Assembly: GCF_000283155.1 (NCBI RefSeq) | Contig: NW_004454193.1 | Span: forward strand, 13,789,900-13,853,899 | From: Ceratotherium simum simum | Lineage: Eukaryota > Chordata > Mammalia > Perissodactyla > Rhinocerotidae | Length of the DNA stretch: 64,000 nucleotides | Reading direction: 5' to 3' | Shown here: one piece after another, positions 46,183-57,459 of the stretch | How the letters are laid out: the number at the start of each line of letters is the position of its first letter | Position numbering within the stretch: position 1 is the stretch's first letter | Notes under the pieces: model-generated | What the model was told of the DNA's origin: nothing | What the model saw: only the letters and a program-made list of their open reading frames with translations | Databases searched by the model: none | Program-made: the position numbers and the translations under genes

Positions 46183-46289
46183 AAATCACATAACAGTCCT
46201 GAGGAAGAATATACCAGGTGGAGCAAAGAGCTAAACCAATAGTCTTGAAATAGAAGCCATTTTGATGTCTTCAAGAACAGCTAGCCCCT

Positions 46290-46650
46290 TAGGCTACTAC
46301 ATGATAAATAGATTATAGGAGATCAGAAAAGAGGAAAGAAGATCTGTTATTAATTGATTGCAGTAATTCAGACGAGAGTAATTCAGGTAGTGGGAAGGTA
46401 TGAAGAGTGTTTTATTCATATTTTGAATGTTTTTTCTAAAGTTAGAAGAAACAAGTTGCCTATGGATTTGATTACATGTGTAAAAAAGATACAGGAATAA
46501 AGGTTACTTAACAGATAATTAGATTTAGCTAAATTGAGATTCATTTAATAGGAAGGAGACTTTTTAGCTGACCTCACAAAACAATATTCAGGGTTAAATT
46601 TGATAGTGTCTAAGAACTTCTGGGGACTTAAAATGTTTAGTAGACATTAG
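46290..46650 (-). repeat. L2 LINE fragment
   Basis: 'gattgcagtaattcagacga' and 'gtagtgggaaggtatgaaga' match the upstream part of the L2 3' region in antisense ('gcaatagtccaggcgag' type phrase). Confidence 0.5.
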
Positions 46651-46659
46651 ATGATGTTA

Positions 46660-46818
46660 CATAAAAACTAAGAGTCTAATTCCTCACAGTGTTCTATAAT
46701 TAAAAAAATGGATAATTATACAATTAATATAAATCAATTGTAAAATAACTAGAAAAAGTATAAGGAAAAAAATCAATAATCATAAGTCTATCTCCCAAAT
46801 ACAACCACTATTGAGAGG
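46660..46818. other. AT-rich spacer
   Basis: Nothing recognised. Confidence 0.4.
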
Positions 46819-46830
46819 GATAGATGGATG

Positions 46831-46871
<41 letters not shown>
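46819..46871. repeat. (GATA)n tetranucleotide microsatellite
   Basis: 'gatagatggatggatagata' followed by ten or more uninterrupted GATA units. Long perfect units make it a likely polymorphic marker. Confidence 0.92.
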
Positions 46872-47765
46872 GGAATCTGTAGATATAAATATACCTTAAC
46901 ATTTTCAGGCATTTGCTTTGACTAAAATATAAATGCATATAGACACACACATATATGTTTAAAAATGGGATAATAATATCCATCCCATCAGTACATTCGT
47001 CTATACATCCCTCTAGTCATCTACATTTTTTATTAAATTCATATAGGTTAATTAACAATATAGCAATTTTCATCATCAGTGCATTCTAAGAAAGGACTAA
47101 TTCTCACCGTCTTCCCCTTGCCCTCCATCTCCGTATGTGGAAACTAACAAAGTGCTTTGCAGACAGAATGACCTTAATGAGGACATAGAGTAACAGATAA
47201 ATAGAGACAACTTTGACTCTAGTGGAAGATTAGAAAAAAATTTTATCACAGCCATTTTTTTCTTGCTACCACTGACTTGACCTGAGAAATTCACTGTAAC
47301 ATGAAAATTTAAAAAAACTCTGCAGACCTTGAGGGAGGAATTTCATCAAATGCTTCCATTCGAGTAATAGCACATACAAATAGAATACATGCATCTGTGA
47401 AATATTAAATATCAATGCAATGTATAGTTATTCCAAGGTCAGTCATTTTATATAAGATGTTAGGTTAGGTTGTGATCCTCCTTCCAATTTAACTTTGCCA
47501 CTCTGTTCCTGATAGAATATTTTTCAAGGAATGGCTCTGCATGTGGATATAGCAGCAGTGTAGATTTTAGGTCCACATTGCATGCATTATCCAAGTCAAA
47601 CTAATGAGTTAAAAAGAAAACAATATTTATAAAATCCAATATTTTGGTATTCTAGTTAAGTATTCATTTTTATGTATTTGTTGTGTTATGCATGTATGTG
47701 TGATTAACCATTATAATGAAAGAGAAACAAAGCTGACACTTTTGAAAGTTTTAATTAAGGCAAAA
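46872..47765. other. unannotated sequence
   Basis: No gene or recognised repeat. Confidence 0.4.
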
Positions 47766-47769
47766 TGAA

Positions 47770-47990
47770 TATCACAGATCATGAAGAGTCAGAGATGATC
47801 AAACCCAATGTTCTGTTGTACAGTAAGGAACTAGAGAGTTTTGAGAACTGGGTTTAAATTCTAGTTTCATTTTGTGATATTTGACAACTTAAATTCGGAG
47901 AACTGTATTTTCTTCAACTGTACATGAGAGCTATAATTAGCTCGAAGACATTGAGATAAAAATACTAAGTGGATAAACACTTTCAATTCA
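47770..47990 (+). repeat. MIR SINE fragment
   Basis: 'gagaactgggtttaaattct', 'gatatttgacaacttaaatt' and 'aactgtattttcttcaactg' follow the sense MIR order. Confidence 0.6.
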
Positions 47991-47999
47991 TTTAGGAAA

Positions 48000-48260
48000 C
48001 ATTATATAAATGAAAGCATCAATGAATTCAGAGGCAAGGCTCCTGAAGGAGATGAAACAACTTACGGCCTGAAGGACGATTAGGAGTTAGCTTGGGCAAT
48101 AAAAAGGATGGGGAAGGAGAAGGCATTCTAGGCATGAACAAAGGAATGAACATAGCAGAATATAATGCACTAGGATGTACCATTAGTTTAGTAGGATCAT
48201 GCACAGGTTTCAGGGTTCTAGAGAGATTGCAGTCATAGGTAGGTGACTTGCTTAGAATGG
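48000..48260 (-). repeat. L2 LINE fragment
   Basis: 'gaaggcattctaggcatgaa', 'caaaggaatgaacatagcag' and 'catgcacaggtttcagggtt' match the antisense L2 3'-region order. Confidence 0.55.
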
Positions 48261-48264
48261 TGCC

Positions 48265-49143
48265 TGCCCAAAGTGGACATTTCACTAGACATATTAGGTC
48301 AATAAGCCAAGGTTATACAGCTATATAATATAAAAGTCAGAACTGGATGATAAGATGATCTTATTTATCTTGAAGTGATGACCTTATTTATCTTGTCTTT
48401 AGTAATACTCGGGCCTGATATTAGAACCCCAATGTTGAGAAATTAACGGGACAGGATCTTGATGCTGTGTTTTTTATGTTACTGTCCCTAGGGTTCTTGA
48501 AAATGTATCTTAATGTCTATAGATTCTAAATGATGTTTAACGATACCCTTACATCAATCCTGGTCAGATATGTGTCCTCTACTCTCTGTGAATCAAAATT
48601 ACCCTTCCTTGGACTAGGTAAAACAATTATTCCCAAGTTAAATTAAATACCTCCAGTAATTTTATATTCAATTGTCTTATCTTCATCAAGGTTTCTTTTT
48701 TTCTCTCATTTTCTGTTTTAACACTAGCAGAGGCTTAAGTTTGAATGAGAAATAGATTCTCTCACAATATTTCCATCTGAAGGTCATTTATTTACGGCAA
48801 TATATTTCAGGTGCTATATTAATACTTCCAAGACAATTTACTGTTGTTGTTTTCTTATTGAGAAAATCCTCCCAAAATTAAAGAGAATATTAAAATTATT
48901 AAATATATTACAGTTTGAATAATGATGGTAGGAGTTCTTATTCTCTAAATTGTTTCTTCCAATACAAGATGATGAAATTTCATTGTAATGAAATGAAATA
49001 CATCATCCATAAACCAATACTGTTCAGTTTAAAGACTCTACAGAAAGGGCTAGAAAGAGCTGTAGGTTGGATATCCCCCCATTTTTAATGACTTAAAAAT
49101 CAGTCAAAATTGATTCCATAAATAGAGTAGCTTTACCTGTGTT
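48265..49143. other. unannotated sequence
   Basis: No gene or confident repeat. Confidence 0.4.
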
Positions 49144-49155
49144 TGTAAATTTTCT

Positions 49156-49343
49156 TTTTGCTTGAGGAAGATTGGCCCTGAGCTAACATCTGTGCCAATC
49201 TTCTTCTATTTTGTATGTGGGACACCACCACAGCATGGCATGATGAGTGGTGTGTCAGTCCGCACCTGAGATCCGAACCAGTGAACCCTAGACCACCAAA
49301 GTGGAGCGCGTGAACTCAACCACTATGCCACCGGGCAGGCCCC
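49156..49343 (-). mobile_element. ERE SINE, short form lacking second tail module
   Basis: About 188-bp antisense ERE. It starts directly at 'ttttgcttgaggaagattgg' with one tail module, then 'ccacagcatggcatgatgag' core and 'ccaccgggcaggcccc' head. Perfect 12-bp target duplication tgtaaattttct at 49144-49155 and 49344-49355. The flanks show that the short 3' end was created at insertion, not by later deletion. Confidence 0.93.
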
Positions 49344-49384
49344 TGTAAATTTTCTAATGACAAAGATTTAGCATGCTGCTAATT

Positions 49385-49600
49385 GCTGTATCTCTACTCA
49401 CTCATTCATTCATTAATTTATTCAATGCTTCAAGGGCAGTAGAGGATAAGGAGAGCTAGACTTTGACCAAACTGAGAGCGTTTAAATATTTAGAACTCAG
49501 ACTTTTTGTTTTCCTGCATAGTGGGACAACTGAGATGTTATAACAAGGGAATGACCTGGTCATTCATTGTTTCTCAATCAGCCTGACATTGCAGAAGACA
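49385..49600 (-). repeat. L2 LINE 3'-end fragment
   Basis: 'cactcattcattcattaatt' then 'aactgagatgttataacaag' and 'ggaatgacctggtcattca' match the antisense L2 order with gaps. Further weak L2-like sequence may reach about 49900. Confidence 0.5.
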
Positions 49601-50079
49601 GAAAGTGGATTAAGGGACCTGGAGGTGGGAATGGAGAATAAAACTGATAAAAGAAATATAGATTATGAGAACATTAGATTTGTTTAAAGGTGAAATAATG
49701 GAATCTTAAAATAAGGAAGTGACAGAATAGTTGGAAATGAGGGGCAGGATTGAAAACACTTACCTGGTAGAAATTATATAATTTGGAGTTACGAAATGAG
49801 AGAGGAAGAGCAACAAGCTTTGTGTTGTCTTTCCCCTTCAAATAACAGATGATAATATTTATCGACATATAAAGCCATACTGTTTATTTATTCTATGAGA
49901 CGGTGAGGAAGGATTTAGTTGTGGAATAAAATGTCTTGATGCTTAAGGAATAATGATTTGAAAATCTTAAATTCTTAGGCTGTGGGGAAAAATGCTTCGC
50001 TTGATCATATAAGAATGAAACTAAGATTAGAATACATTGGGTAGTTCAGGAGACAATGTCATCACACCCTTGATGAACT

Positions 50080-50098
50080 TTCTTCTTCTTCTTCTTCT
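50080..50098. repeat. (CTT)n short tract
   Basis: Six CTT units at the tail side of the following ERE, probably grown from its A/T tail. Confidence 0.8.
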
Positions 50099-50338
50099 GT
50101 TTTTGTGAGGAAGATTAGCCCTAAGCTAACATCTGTTGCCAATCCTCCTCTTTTTGCTGAGGAAGATTGGTCCTGGGCTAACATCCGTGTCTATCTTCCT
50201 CTACTTTATATGTGGGACACCGCCCCAGCATGGCTTGATACGCAGCACGTAGGTCCATGCCCAGGATCCGAACCTGCGAACCCTGGGCTGCCGAAGCAGA
50301 GCGTGTGAACTTAAGCACTATGCCATGGAGCCAGCCTC
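50099..50338 (-). mobile_element. ERE SINE (older type)
   Basis: Full-length antisense ERE: two tail modules ('ccctaagctaacatctgttg', 'gtcctgggctaacatccgtg'), 'ccccagcatggcttgatacg' core and 'tgccatggagccagcctcc' head. Flanks share 'tttcttctt' imperfectly (about 50079-50091 and 50343-50353). Confidence 0.92.
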
Positions 50339-50339
50339 C

Positions 50340-50714
50340 AAAATTTTCTTCTTTAAACTGCAAAATAACTTCATTGCAGTGGTGGTTTTATAAATTCAAT
50401 CACGCTTGAAGGTAGTTTGAATTTTAAGGAGAGTATGTCACCCATTTTGGTGATATCAATTCTTCAGGAAACACAAGTTGAGAATCTTGATGCAAATTTG
50501 CAAGCACTGAAAATTTTTAAGACAGGAAGGAGGAACCAAAGGAGAATGAAAATCTGAATAGATCAGGACTCTGTCCATTTCTAATGTAAGCTCAATTCCC
50601 AATTACACTATACTTGTGTAGATGGTCTCAAATTCTCAAAGAACCAGAATCCACCTGGTGCTGGGTAGTGTGTGTGTTTGTGTGTGTGTAGGTGTATGAA
50701 TATATATATATTTA
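50340..50714. other. unannotated sequence with TG/TA tract
   Basis: Repeat-free to about 50665, then an impure (TG)n and (TA)n tract up to the MITE. Confidence 0.4.
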
Positions 50715-50938
50715 TAGTCATGTGTCTCTTAACGCTTAATGATGGGAGTACATCTTGAGAAATGAGTCGTCAGGCGATTTCGTCATTGTGAGAACATCAT
50801 AGAGTGTACTTATACAAACCTAGATGGTATAGCCTACTACACACCTAGTCTATGTGGTATTAATCTTATAGGACCATCGTATATGTGGGCTGTCGTTGAC
50901 TGAAATGTTGTTATGCAGTGCATGACTGTACATATATT
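50715..50938. mobile_element. Tc1/mariner (Tigger-like) MITE, second copy
   Basis: About 224 bp, reverse orientation to the copy at 12480. Ends 'tagtcatgtgtctcttaacg' and 'ttgttatgcagtgcatgact' are inverted repeats, with TA dinucleotides outside (50713-50714 and 50939-50940). The interior keeps 'cctagatggtatagcctac'. It lacks the same internal part as copy one, so both descend from a deletion derivative. Confidence 0.85.
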
Positions 50939-50940
50939 TA

Positions 50941-51695
50941 CTATCTCTGAAGGAATGAGTAACATGGTCCCATATCCCCAATGTGACTAGTAACAGAAAT
51001 AACAGACCAGCCCAAAGAGCTAGAGAGTAGCACAAAAGCAATTATATTCTATTTCATTTCTGAGTGTCGTGTTTATCTGCGAAACAGCCCCATAACAGGA
51101 CAGCACCACTACCATTCCCGGTAAATAGTAAGCACTCTCATAACTTATCTCAGTAGTAGTTAGCCCCACAGGCCTTCATGATAGACAAAGATGGAATGGA
51201 AATTGGCTACACTGATTTCTTTTAGTTTCATCCGATTTAAGCACCTTGACTATTGAAACCAGCTATGGACTCAAGTAAGGCTGAGACAAGTAGCTTTACA
51301 CAGAGGTAGTGGTAACATGGAAAATACATCAAGAGGCTGAGGATAAATTTCATATTAAAAACCAAGATCAGTTTCTGAGTATGTGATTCCTCATAGTCTA
51401 ACATTGAGGCAATGGACTAAATTTAAGTTGCATTTACTAGTTTTGAGTAAAAATGTTATACAAAGCTATATGGAACTGTCATCTGAATTGGCATCAGGGA
51501 TGTGGGGCATGCTAGATGGTAGGGATTTAATTAGCAAGTGGTTAGAGGTCCAAATGAGAGTGTTGCTTGGTGCTTGATCATTTGATAGCTAATTTTGTAA
51601 ATGATTTCCTTTGTCTCCAATACCCTATTTACTCTCTTATAAATTGGGGAGGGGGGATGAAATAGTTTGAAAAGTACACTGCATTTGCAGTAAAA
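50941..51695. other. unannotated sequence
   Basis: No gene or confident repeat. An A run lies at 51692-51708. Confidence 0.4.
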
Positions 51696-51699
51696 AAAA

Positions 51700-51870
51700 A
51701 AAAAAAAATGGTGGAGGGGTTTATATCCTGTTCAAGTTACTACATGGGAGTTCAGTCAATTTACTTAAATTATCTGAGCCCTGGTTTCTTCTTTCGTAAG
51801 CTTAGGGTAGTAACACCCAGCCTGTCTCTTTCTTGGCATTGTTTTGGAGACATTTGGGATATGGAGGAAT
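51700..51870 (+). repeat. MIR SINE fragment
   Basis: 'tcagtcaatttacttaaatt', 'atctgagccctggtttcttc' and 'ttagggtagtaacacccagc' match the sense MIR centre. Confidence 0.65.
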
Positions 51871-52885
51871 AATACTATACGAGCATGACATCATTGTCAT
51901 TATTGACATTTATCCTGTTTCTTCTTCCTCAATTTGAATGCCTGAGCTCTTATTTAAGGTGCAATGAGGTCACTTTTGGCAGGTCCAAAATTCTATAGGC
52001 ATTTCAGTGTTAGTTCCTGAATATGGGGGACTTTTTCCTCTAGAGGTATTAAAATCAGTATTAATCGTGAAATCATTTGAAGATTTTAAGGTTTTAAGAG
52101 CCATGGGATAAAAATAAGATTATTCATAAATTTAACGTGTGGTTGGGTTATTATGAAGCACAAAATATTCTTCTGTAATTAAAAAGATGCATTTATGCAC
52201 GTATATGTGAGTGTTTGCATGTATGCATGAATGAGTGTGTATATGTGCATGTATATGAGTTTTCAGTGTACAGAGAGCCCTTTTAAAGTCAGCAATAATA
52301 ACGAGATTGACTCACTATATAAAAATCTGCCTATCCCAATCAATATTGCTCTTTTAAAATGTATATAGAGGGGTTTAGGATTGAATATTTGTTCAGAATA
52401 TTTAAAACTATGGAATAAATATGCAGAATTACTCAGATGGTATAAACCTATTGACAGAGATCAATTACTATTGTGATTAACTGGTAATTGGATTAGCTCA
52501 GAATATGAAAATAAACATTTCTAGCTGGATTATGTATGCCCTACATAAGAAAAGGCCATTTTAAACTAAATGTATTCTAAGGCCCACACCAGTTAAATAT
52601 TACATGAATATCATTCAAAGGTGCTAGTTCAGCAGGAATCCTGGGCAGAGGAAATGACTTCCTTAGGTAAAATGATGAGCTCATTTAATCAGCTTCCAAA
52701 TCCTTGACAGGGATTAATCTTCCATTAGGAAAGCAGGAAACTTCAAAGCAAACACATGGTGGGTATTGTCCGCCATTTTAACAGTGAGGTTTTCTTTTTA
52801 TTGCAGCCATCGAATGTCCTATATTGGCACTTAATATATTCATAGATATTTGTGGTTGAATCAAAACTAAGTTATATTATTACGA
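51871..52885. other. unannotated, repeat-poor sequence
   Basis: 52190-52265 is a TGCA/TGTA-rich simple region. 52540-52830 is repeat-free and of average complexity. No gene seen. Confidence 0.4.
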
Positions 52886-52889
52886 GTAA

Positions 52890-53090
52890 TAATAATTATC
52901 ATTTATTGAGCACAAATGATATGTTAGGCACTTTGCTAAGCACTCTGCATGCCTAGCCATATTTTAAAATAAACTGAATGTTAGGTACTATTAATATACC
53001 AATCTTAGCACTGACTTGCCAAAATTTACAATGCTAACACGTGGCATTGCTAGAATTTGAACCCCTTCAGTTCACCCCAGAGGTCATACT
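52890..53090 (-). repeat. MIR SINE
   Basis: 'atcatttattgagcacaaat', 'gttaggcactttgctaagca', 'ggtactattaatataccaat', 'tggcattgctagaatttgaa' and 'ccccttcagttcacccc' give a nearly complete antisense MIR. Confidence 0.8.
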
Positions 53091-53179
53091 CCTAATTAGG
53101 TAGCCATTTTTGTTACCCACTTTCTTCTTTGTGATATCAGGGCATAATGAAGATAACTTCAGAATTGAACTAAAATGAT

Positions 53180-53505
53180 TTGGATTTGTACCCTGATTTC
53201 ACCATTTTTCAATTTTCATGAACTTGGTTCCTTAATGTCATCAACTCAAATCTGCTTGTAGAATGGTATTTTAGAAGCAAGAAACTCTTGCCCATTGTGC
53301 ATGTTTTTACAAACTGTCCATCCAGTGATAACAGGTCCTTGTGTTTATATTATGCAAATTAATTTCTCTAATAACATTTTCTCATTTGTAAAATGAGCAT
53401 TAAAAACCTGTATTAAAACTGTGATGATATATTCAGGTAATGGCTATGAAAGTACTTAACATGGTGCCTGGCACACAGCTATTACCAATAAAACATACTC
53501 AACAC
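53180..53505 (+). repeat. MIR SINE, interrupted
   Basis: 'catgaacttggttccttaat', 'ttctcatttgtaaaatgagc', 'aaaactgtgatgatatattc' and 'atggtgcctggcacacagct' give the sense MIR order with an extra segment in the middle. Confidence 0.6.
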
Positions 53506-53509
53506 TTTC

Positions 53510-54645
53510 TGGAAATAACAGACAGAAAGACAATCTAAAACCTATCCATGCATAGACTGGGGATCCAATAAACCATGGTTTCCCAATTTGGGGGATTAAT
53601 GTAATGTGCTCTCTAGCAAGGAACGGAGAAATAATCTTAGGGCATGTGGTCAGAATTAAGGTGTTGCCACAGCACAGATCTTTGGCCTGGATGTAATGGA
53701 AACTCAGTTTAGAAGGAAAGGAAAACTAAGAACAGACTTACGTAACTTGAGCTTCAGTATGTTACCTAGTATTCAAGTCAGAGTTCTTGACTGAAGACTT
53801 CTCTTCCTGGGACACACTGAGTCTGCAAAGTACTGCAAAAGTCATCTGGGTGCTTGGCAAGGGCACAATAAACAGAAGAAAGATTCCTGATAAATCTCAA
53901 TATTAGTTTTCTTGAAGAGTGCTGGAGAAGAAGGAATCAAATTAATGACACTACAAAGAACTAGTTATAATGCATGTGTTTCATTTGCATTTAGTTAATA
54001 AAAGGCTTATAAGATTATCATTTAAATTCCTCTAATCCCTATACCTTGACACTACACACACACACACACACACACCCATGTATGTTCACACATACACATC
54101 TACTCAGCTCCTTTCAGCATGGGTTAGGGACACAACTACCTAGTAAATAGATTTTAGATTTCTCAGTGGGGAAAGAAATTGCTTGATACTTTCGATTTGT
54201 TTATTGCTTGTACATTTCAAAGTCTTCTGATAATCTTTAGTTTTGTTTTCTATCTATATGAAAGTTTTGGTGAAATCTATGAAATATTATTAAAGTGAGA
54301 GCAACACATTACAGAATAAATTTTCCCAACGAAACCTCTTGTAGATCACCATTGCACCTCTTTAGTACTTAGTCAAAGTTTTGCAGCAGAGGACCTGGTT
54401 GGAACCCTGATATAAGGCAGAACTTCGGCAAAAACAAGTGTCTTCTCAAAGAGTAGGTAATTGGAGGTGATGAGGTTTTAACTTGTGACTAAGTGAGCTT
54501 ATTAGTGTCATAAAGAGCCAGTAGATATAATTCACAAATAGCTCCTAAGAGAAGTAGGAGGCATGAGAAGCCAGGGGTTGGGGAATCATGAAACAGGGAT
54601 CAAGTCATCTGCTTTTGGAGTAGGTTAGCGAGCTAGATAAATATG
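53510..54645. other. unannotated sequence with a CA microsatellite
   Basis: (CA)n at 54053-54075. Otherwise no gene or confident repeat. Confidence 0.4.
54053..54075. repeat. (CA)n dinucleotide microsatellite
   Basis: Eleven CA units, followed by a diverged CA-rich patch. Confidence 0.9.
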
Positions 54646-54661
54646 TTATATTTAAAAGGTC

Positions 54662-55199
54662 AGAACTTGAAAACACCAATGCATAAAGATACATGCACCC
54701 CTGTGTTCATTGCAGCGTTATTCACAATAGCCAAGACTTGGAAGCAACCTAAGTGCCCATCAAGAGACAAATGGATGAAGAAGATGTGGTATATATACAC
54801 AATGGAATACTACTCAGCCATAAGAAACGATGAAATCTAGCCATGTGACAACATGGATGGACATTGAGGGTATTATGCAAAGTGAAATAAGTCAGAGGGA
54901 GAAGGTCAAATACTGTATGATTTCCTTCATTAAGTAGTAGATAATAACAACAACAAACCAACACATAGAGACAGAGACTGGCTTGGTGGTTACCAGAGGG
55001 GAAGGGGGGAGGGAGGAGGGAGAAAGGGATAATTAGGCACATATGTGTGGTGATGGATTGTAATTAGTATTTGGGTGGTGAACATGAGAACATGATGTAA
55101 TCCATGCAGAAATAGAAGTATAATGATGTACACCTGAAATTTATACAATGTTATAAACCAATGTTACTGCAATAAACAAAAAATTAAAATAAAATAAAA
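54662..55199 (+). mobile_element. 5'-truncated L1 3' end, relatively young
   Basis: Clean sense L1 3' end: 'aagatacatgcacccctgtg', 'ttcacaatagccaagacttg', 'caatggaatactactcagcc', 'agtgaaataagtcagaggga', a G-rich 'gaaggggggagggaggaggg' tract, 'gtacacctgaaatttataca' and a terminal (AAAAT)n tail. Target duplication taaaaggtc at 54653-54661 and 55200-55208. Low divergence and an intact duplication suggest an equid-lineage or late L1. The frame at 54643-54840 is 3' UTR and the ORF2 end, not a gene. Confidence 0.88.
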
Positions 55200-55209
55200 T
55201 AAAAGGTCT

Positions 55210-55475
55210 TGATGGTAACGTGGTATATGTTGGGCAAAGAGGGCACCATGTTACACCTGCTCAGTCCTGAGACAGCAACAACAGCCATTTCCAGGACAGA
55301 AGGGACCAGTGAAAATGGTGGCTCCCCGTTGGATAGAAAATAAACCCTCTGCGTTCAGAAAAATGCTCCTCAGTGCCAATCCTAGTCCAGGTTAGGTCCC
55401 TGTGTTATGCTGCACAGCACCGGAAGCCCCACTTCTGAGCTCCAGTTCATTTACTCAAGAATTCAGTTACCAATA
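55210..55475. other. unannotated sequence
   Basis: Slightly GC-richer, with no recognised repeat. Confidence 0.4.
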
Positions 55476-55479
55476 TATC

Positions 55480-55610
55480 TGTTAATTAATCTATTCATTT
55501 GTTCAGGATTTACTGAATACCTGCTCTGTGCCAGGCACCATTCTAAGCATGTTGCCCTGCTTAGATTCAATGGTGAATAGAGTAGTTATACCTCTTACCT
55601 TCATCAAGCT
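55480..55610 (-). repeat. L2 LINE 3'-end fragment
   Basis: 'gaatacctgctctgtgccag', 'gcaccattctaagcatgttg' and 'caatggtgaatagagtagtt' are the antisense L2 3' end. Confidence 0.65.
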
Positions 55611-55829
55611 TGTGGATCTAAGGGAACATTTAGTCCATGAGTCCCCTAAGGCCAGAGGCTACACAGTTTTCATATAAGTCACCACAGTCAACCCCATTGT
55701 TGGGTATGTGGCAAATGATCTTTATAAGATGATAGAATTTAACTAAATGGTCCCTCAGGGCTGCCCAAGCTCTACTATTCTAAAATAATGAAGATAATGA
55801 TAATGATAATAATGACAACGACAATGCAA

Positions 55830-56060
55830 ATCTGATGATAGTAACTAACACATTTCATTGTTGACTAAATACTAGGCTCTCTGCTAATCACCTTACATGA
55901 ATTAGTTCAGGCAATACTTAGACAAGCATGAGTCAGATATTATTATTCTTTACAGTTCACATATGAGAAAAGTGAGTCCTAGGTTAGTGAATGTGGACAA
56001 AATCTTGAGGATAGAAAATTGCCAAACTAGGGTTCAAATCCAGGATGTCTGACTCTAAAA
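55830..56060 (-). repeat. MIR SINE
   Basis: 'taaatactaggctctctgct', 'aatcaccttacatgaattag', 'ttcacatatgagaaaagtga' and 'actagggttcaaatccagga' give an antisense MIR. Confidence 0.75.
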
Positions 56061-56519
56061 CCATCATATGATACTATATCCTTTCTGCAGAAACATTTAC
56101 CAGTGATAGATAAATATTACCATGAGTAACAGCAGCTCTGGAGTAAAAATACATTCTTTGTAAATAAAGATGTTAAGGCAGAAAAAAATGTCTGCTAAAT
56201 ATAATTTGGGATTTTTCTTCTATCCATCACAGTCAGTGCAGTTAAAAATACAAGCAACTTTTTATAGCCTCCCTTGCCATTTAACTCACCTCTCCATTAC
56301 TTTGGCAAAAGCATCACCATGGCAACCAGTCTCTTCCAATTGTGTTTACACTAATGTTTCCGTTTTAACTACTAACTTTGAGGGTACTCTCTAACTCTGG
56401 CTTAATTGTAAGTTAGGAGGACACAGTTGTAAATGGTAAAAAATGTACAGCCAAAGAGGGCTTCAAGCAGAGCCTGAGCTACAATCATTCACGAAGAAAC
56501 AACAGTAGCAGTGATAGTA

Positions 56520-56720
56520 ACAGTAACACAGTCTACTATTTATTAAATTTATATGATATACCAGGATATCTGGGAAGATCCCTACATATGTTATTTCATT
56601 TCTCCAAATAGGCCTGTGAGATAGATATTACACATAAGGAAACTGAGGCATGTAAGGTTAAGTAACTTTCTCAAGGTCAAACAGTAACTGATGTAGCATA
56701 TCTATCCTAACTTGTCAGAC
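56520..56720 (-). repeat. MIR SINE
   Basis: 'aaataggcctgtgagataga', 'cataaggaaactgaggcatg' and 'gttaagtaactttctcaagg' give an antisense MIR. Confidence 0.75.
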
Positions 56721-56951
56721 TCTCGAGACTGCTCAATTAAAAAAAAAAATGGCCTTTGCAATGAGATTTTAAGGACACCTACATCTGCCTTGGAGCTGGT
56801 TAATCTCTGGCAAGTAATTTCCATGGCAGTTGATTTAGAATGACTTTTCTAGAAGCAGAGGCAGAGACTGGGATTCCTGTGAAAGTATTTATTACAAGCT
56901 CCCAGGAAAAGGTATTAATGAGATGCTCCAAATTTGTTCTCTCCTTCTTTC

Positions 56952-57003
56952 TTGTCTCTGTCTCTGTCTCTGTCTCTGTCTCTGTCTCTCTCACACACAC
57001 ACA
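56952..57003. repeat. (CTGTCT)n and (CA)n compound microsatellite
   Basis: 'gtctctgtctctgtctctgt' repeats followed directly by a CA tract. It produces the artefactual TE(TE)n / SV(SV)n frames on both strands. Confidence 0.92.
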
Positions 57004-57009
57004 TACCCC

Positions 57010-57285
57010 ATATATACGTAAAGCTTTGCTCGCAAACTAATTCTAGGAGAGAAAAGTCTGCATCATTCAATTAGGATCAAGTATCCACCTCCGGTTCCAT
57101 GAAATCTGGCCAAGAGAACAGGATCATATAGTAAACACATGCCAGAATTTCAGGTGTAGGTTAATTTTCAATAAAGATAAACAGACAAATATCTGAAAAA
57201 AAATATTCTTCACATTTAGCCTAAAATAAATATCTGTAATACATAGCAGATTATAGCTGCTGGCATAATAGATCTATAAACTCTG
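57010..57285. other. unannotated sequence
   Basis: No gene or recognised repeat. Confidence 0.4.
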
Positions 57286-57289
57286 TTAA

Positions 57290-57450
57290 CAGCTTTAATG
57301 CAGTTTGCATTGTTTAACCACCAGAGTAACTCTGTGAGATAGATGTTGTTTTCCTCATTTCACAAATGAGTAAAGAACGCAGAGAGCTAAATCGTGCACC
57401 TAAGGTCACAGAGCTGCAGCAGCAAAGTCGTATTTCAAGTGCTTTTTACC
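57290..57450 (-). repeat. MIR SINE
   Basis: 'ccagagtaactctgtgagat', 'cctcatttcacaaatgagta' and 'cctaaggtcacagagctgca' give an antisense MIR. Confidence 0.75.
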
Positions 57451-57459
57451 ACACCACGC

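Noticed and set aside
4799..50338. Recurring sequences with spacers, and tRNA-like heads
   Set aside because: They are dispersed ERE SINEs, neither a CRISPR array nor functional tRNA genes. The tRNA-derived heads lack a complete cloverleaf by eye.
56800..57040. Frames with repeated TE or SV residues on opposite strands
   Set aside because: Both are translations of the CTGTCT/CA compound microsatellite.
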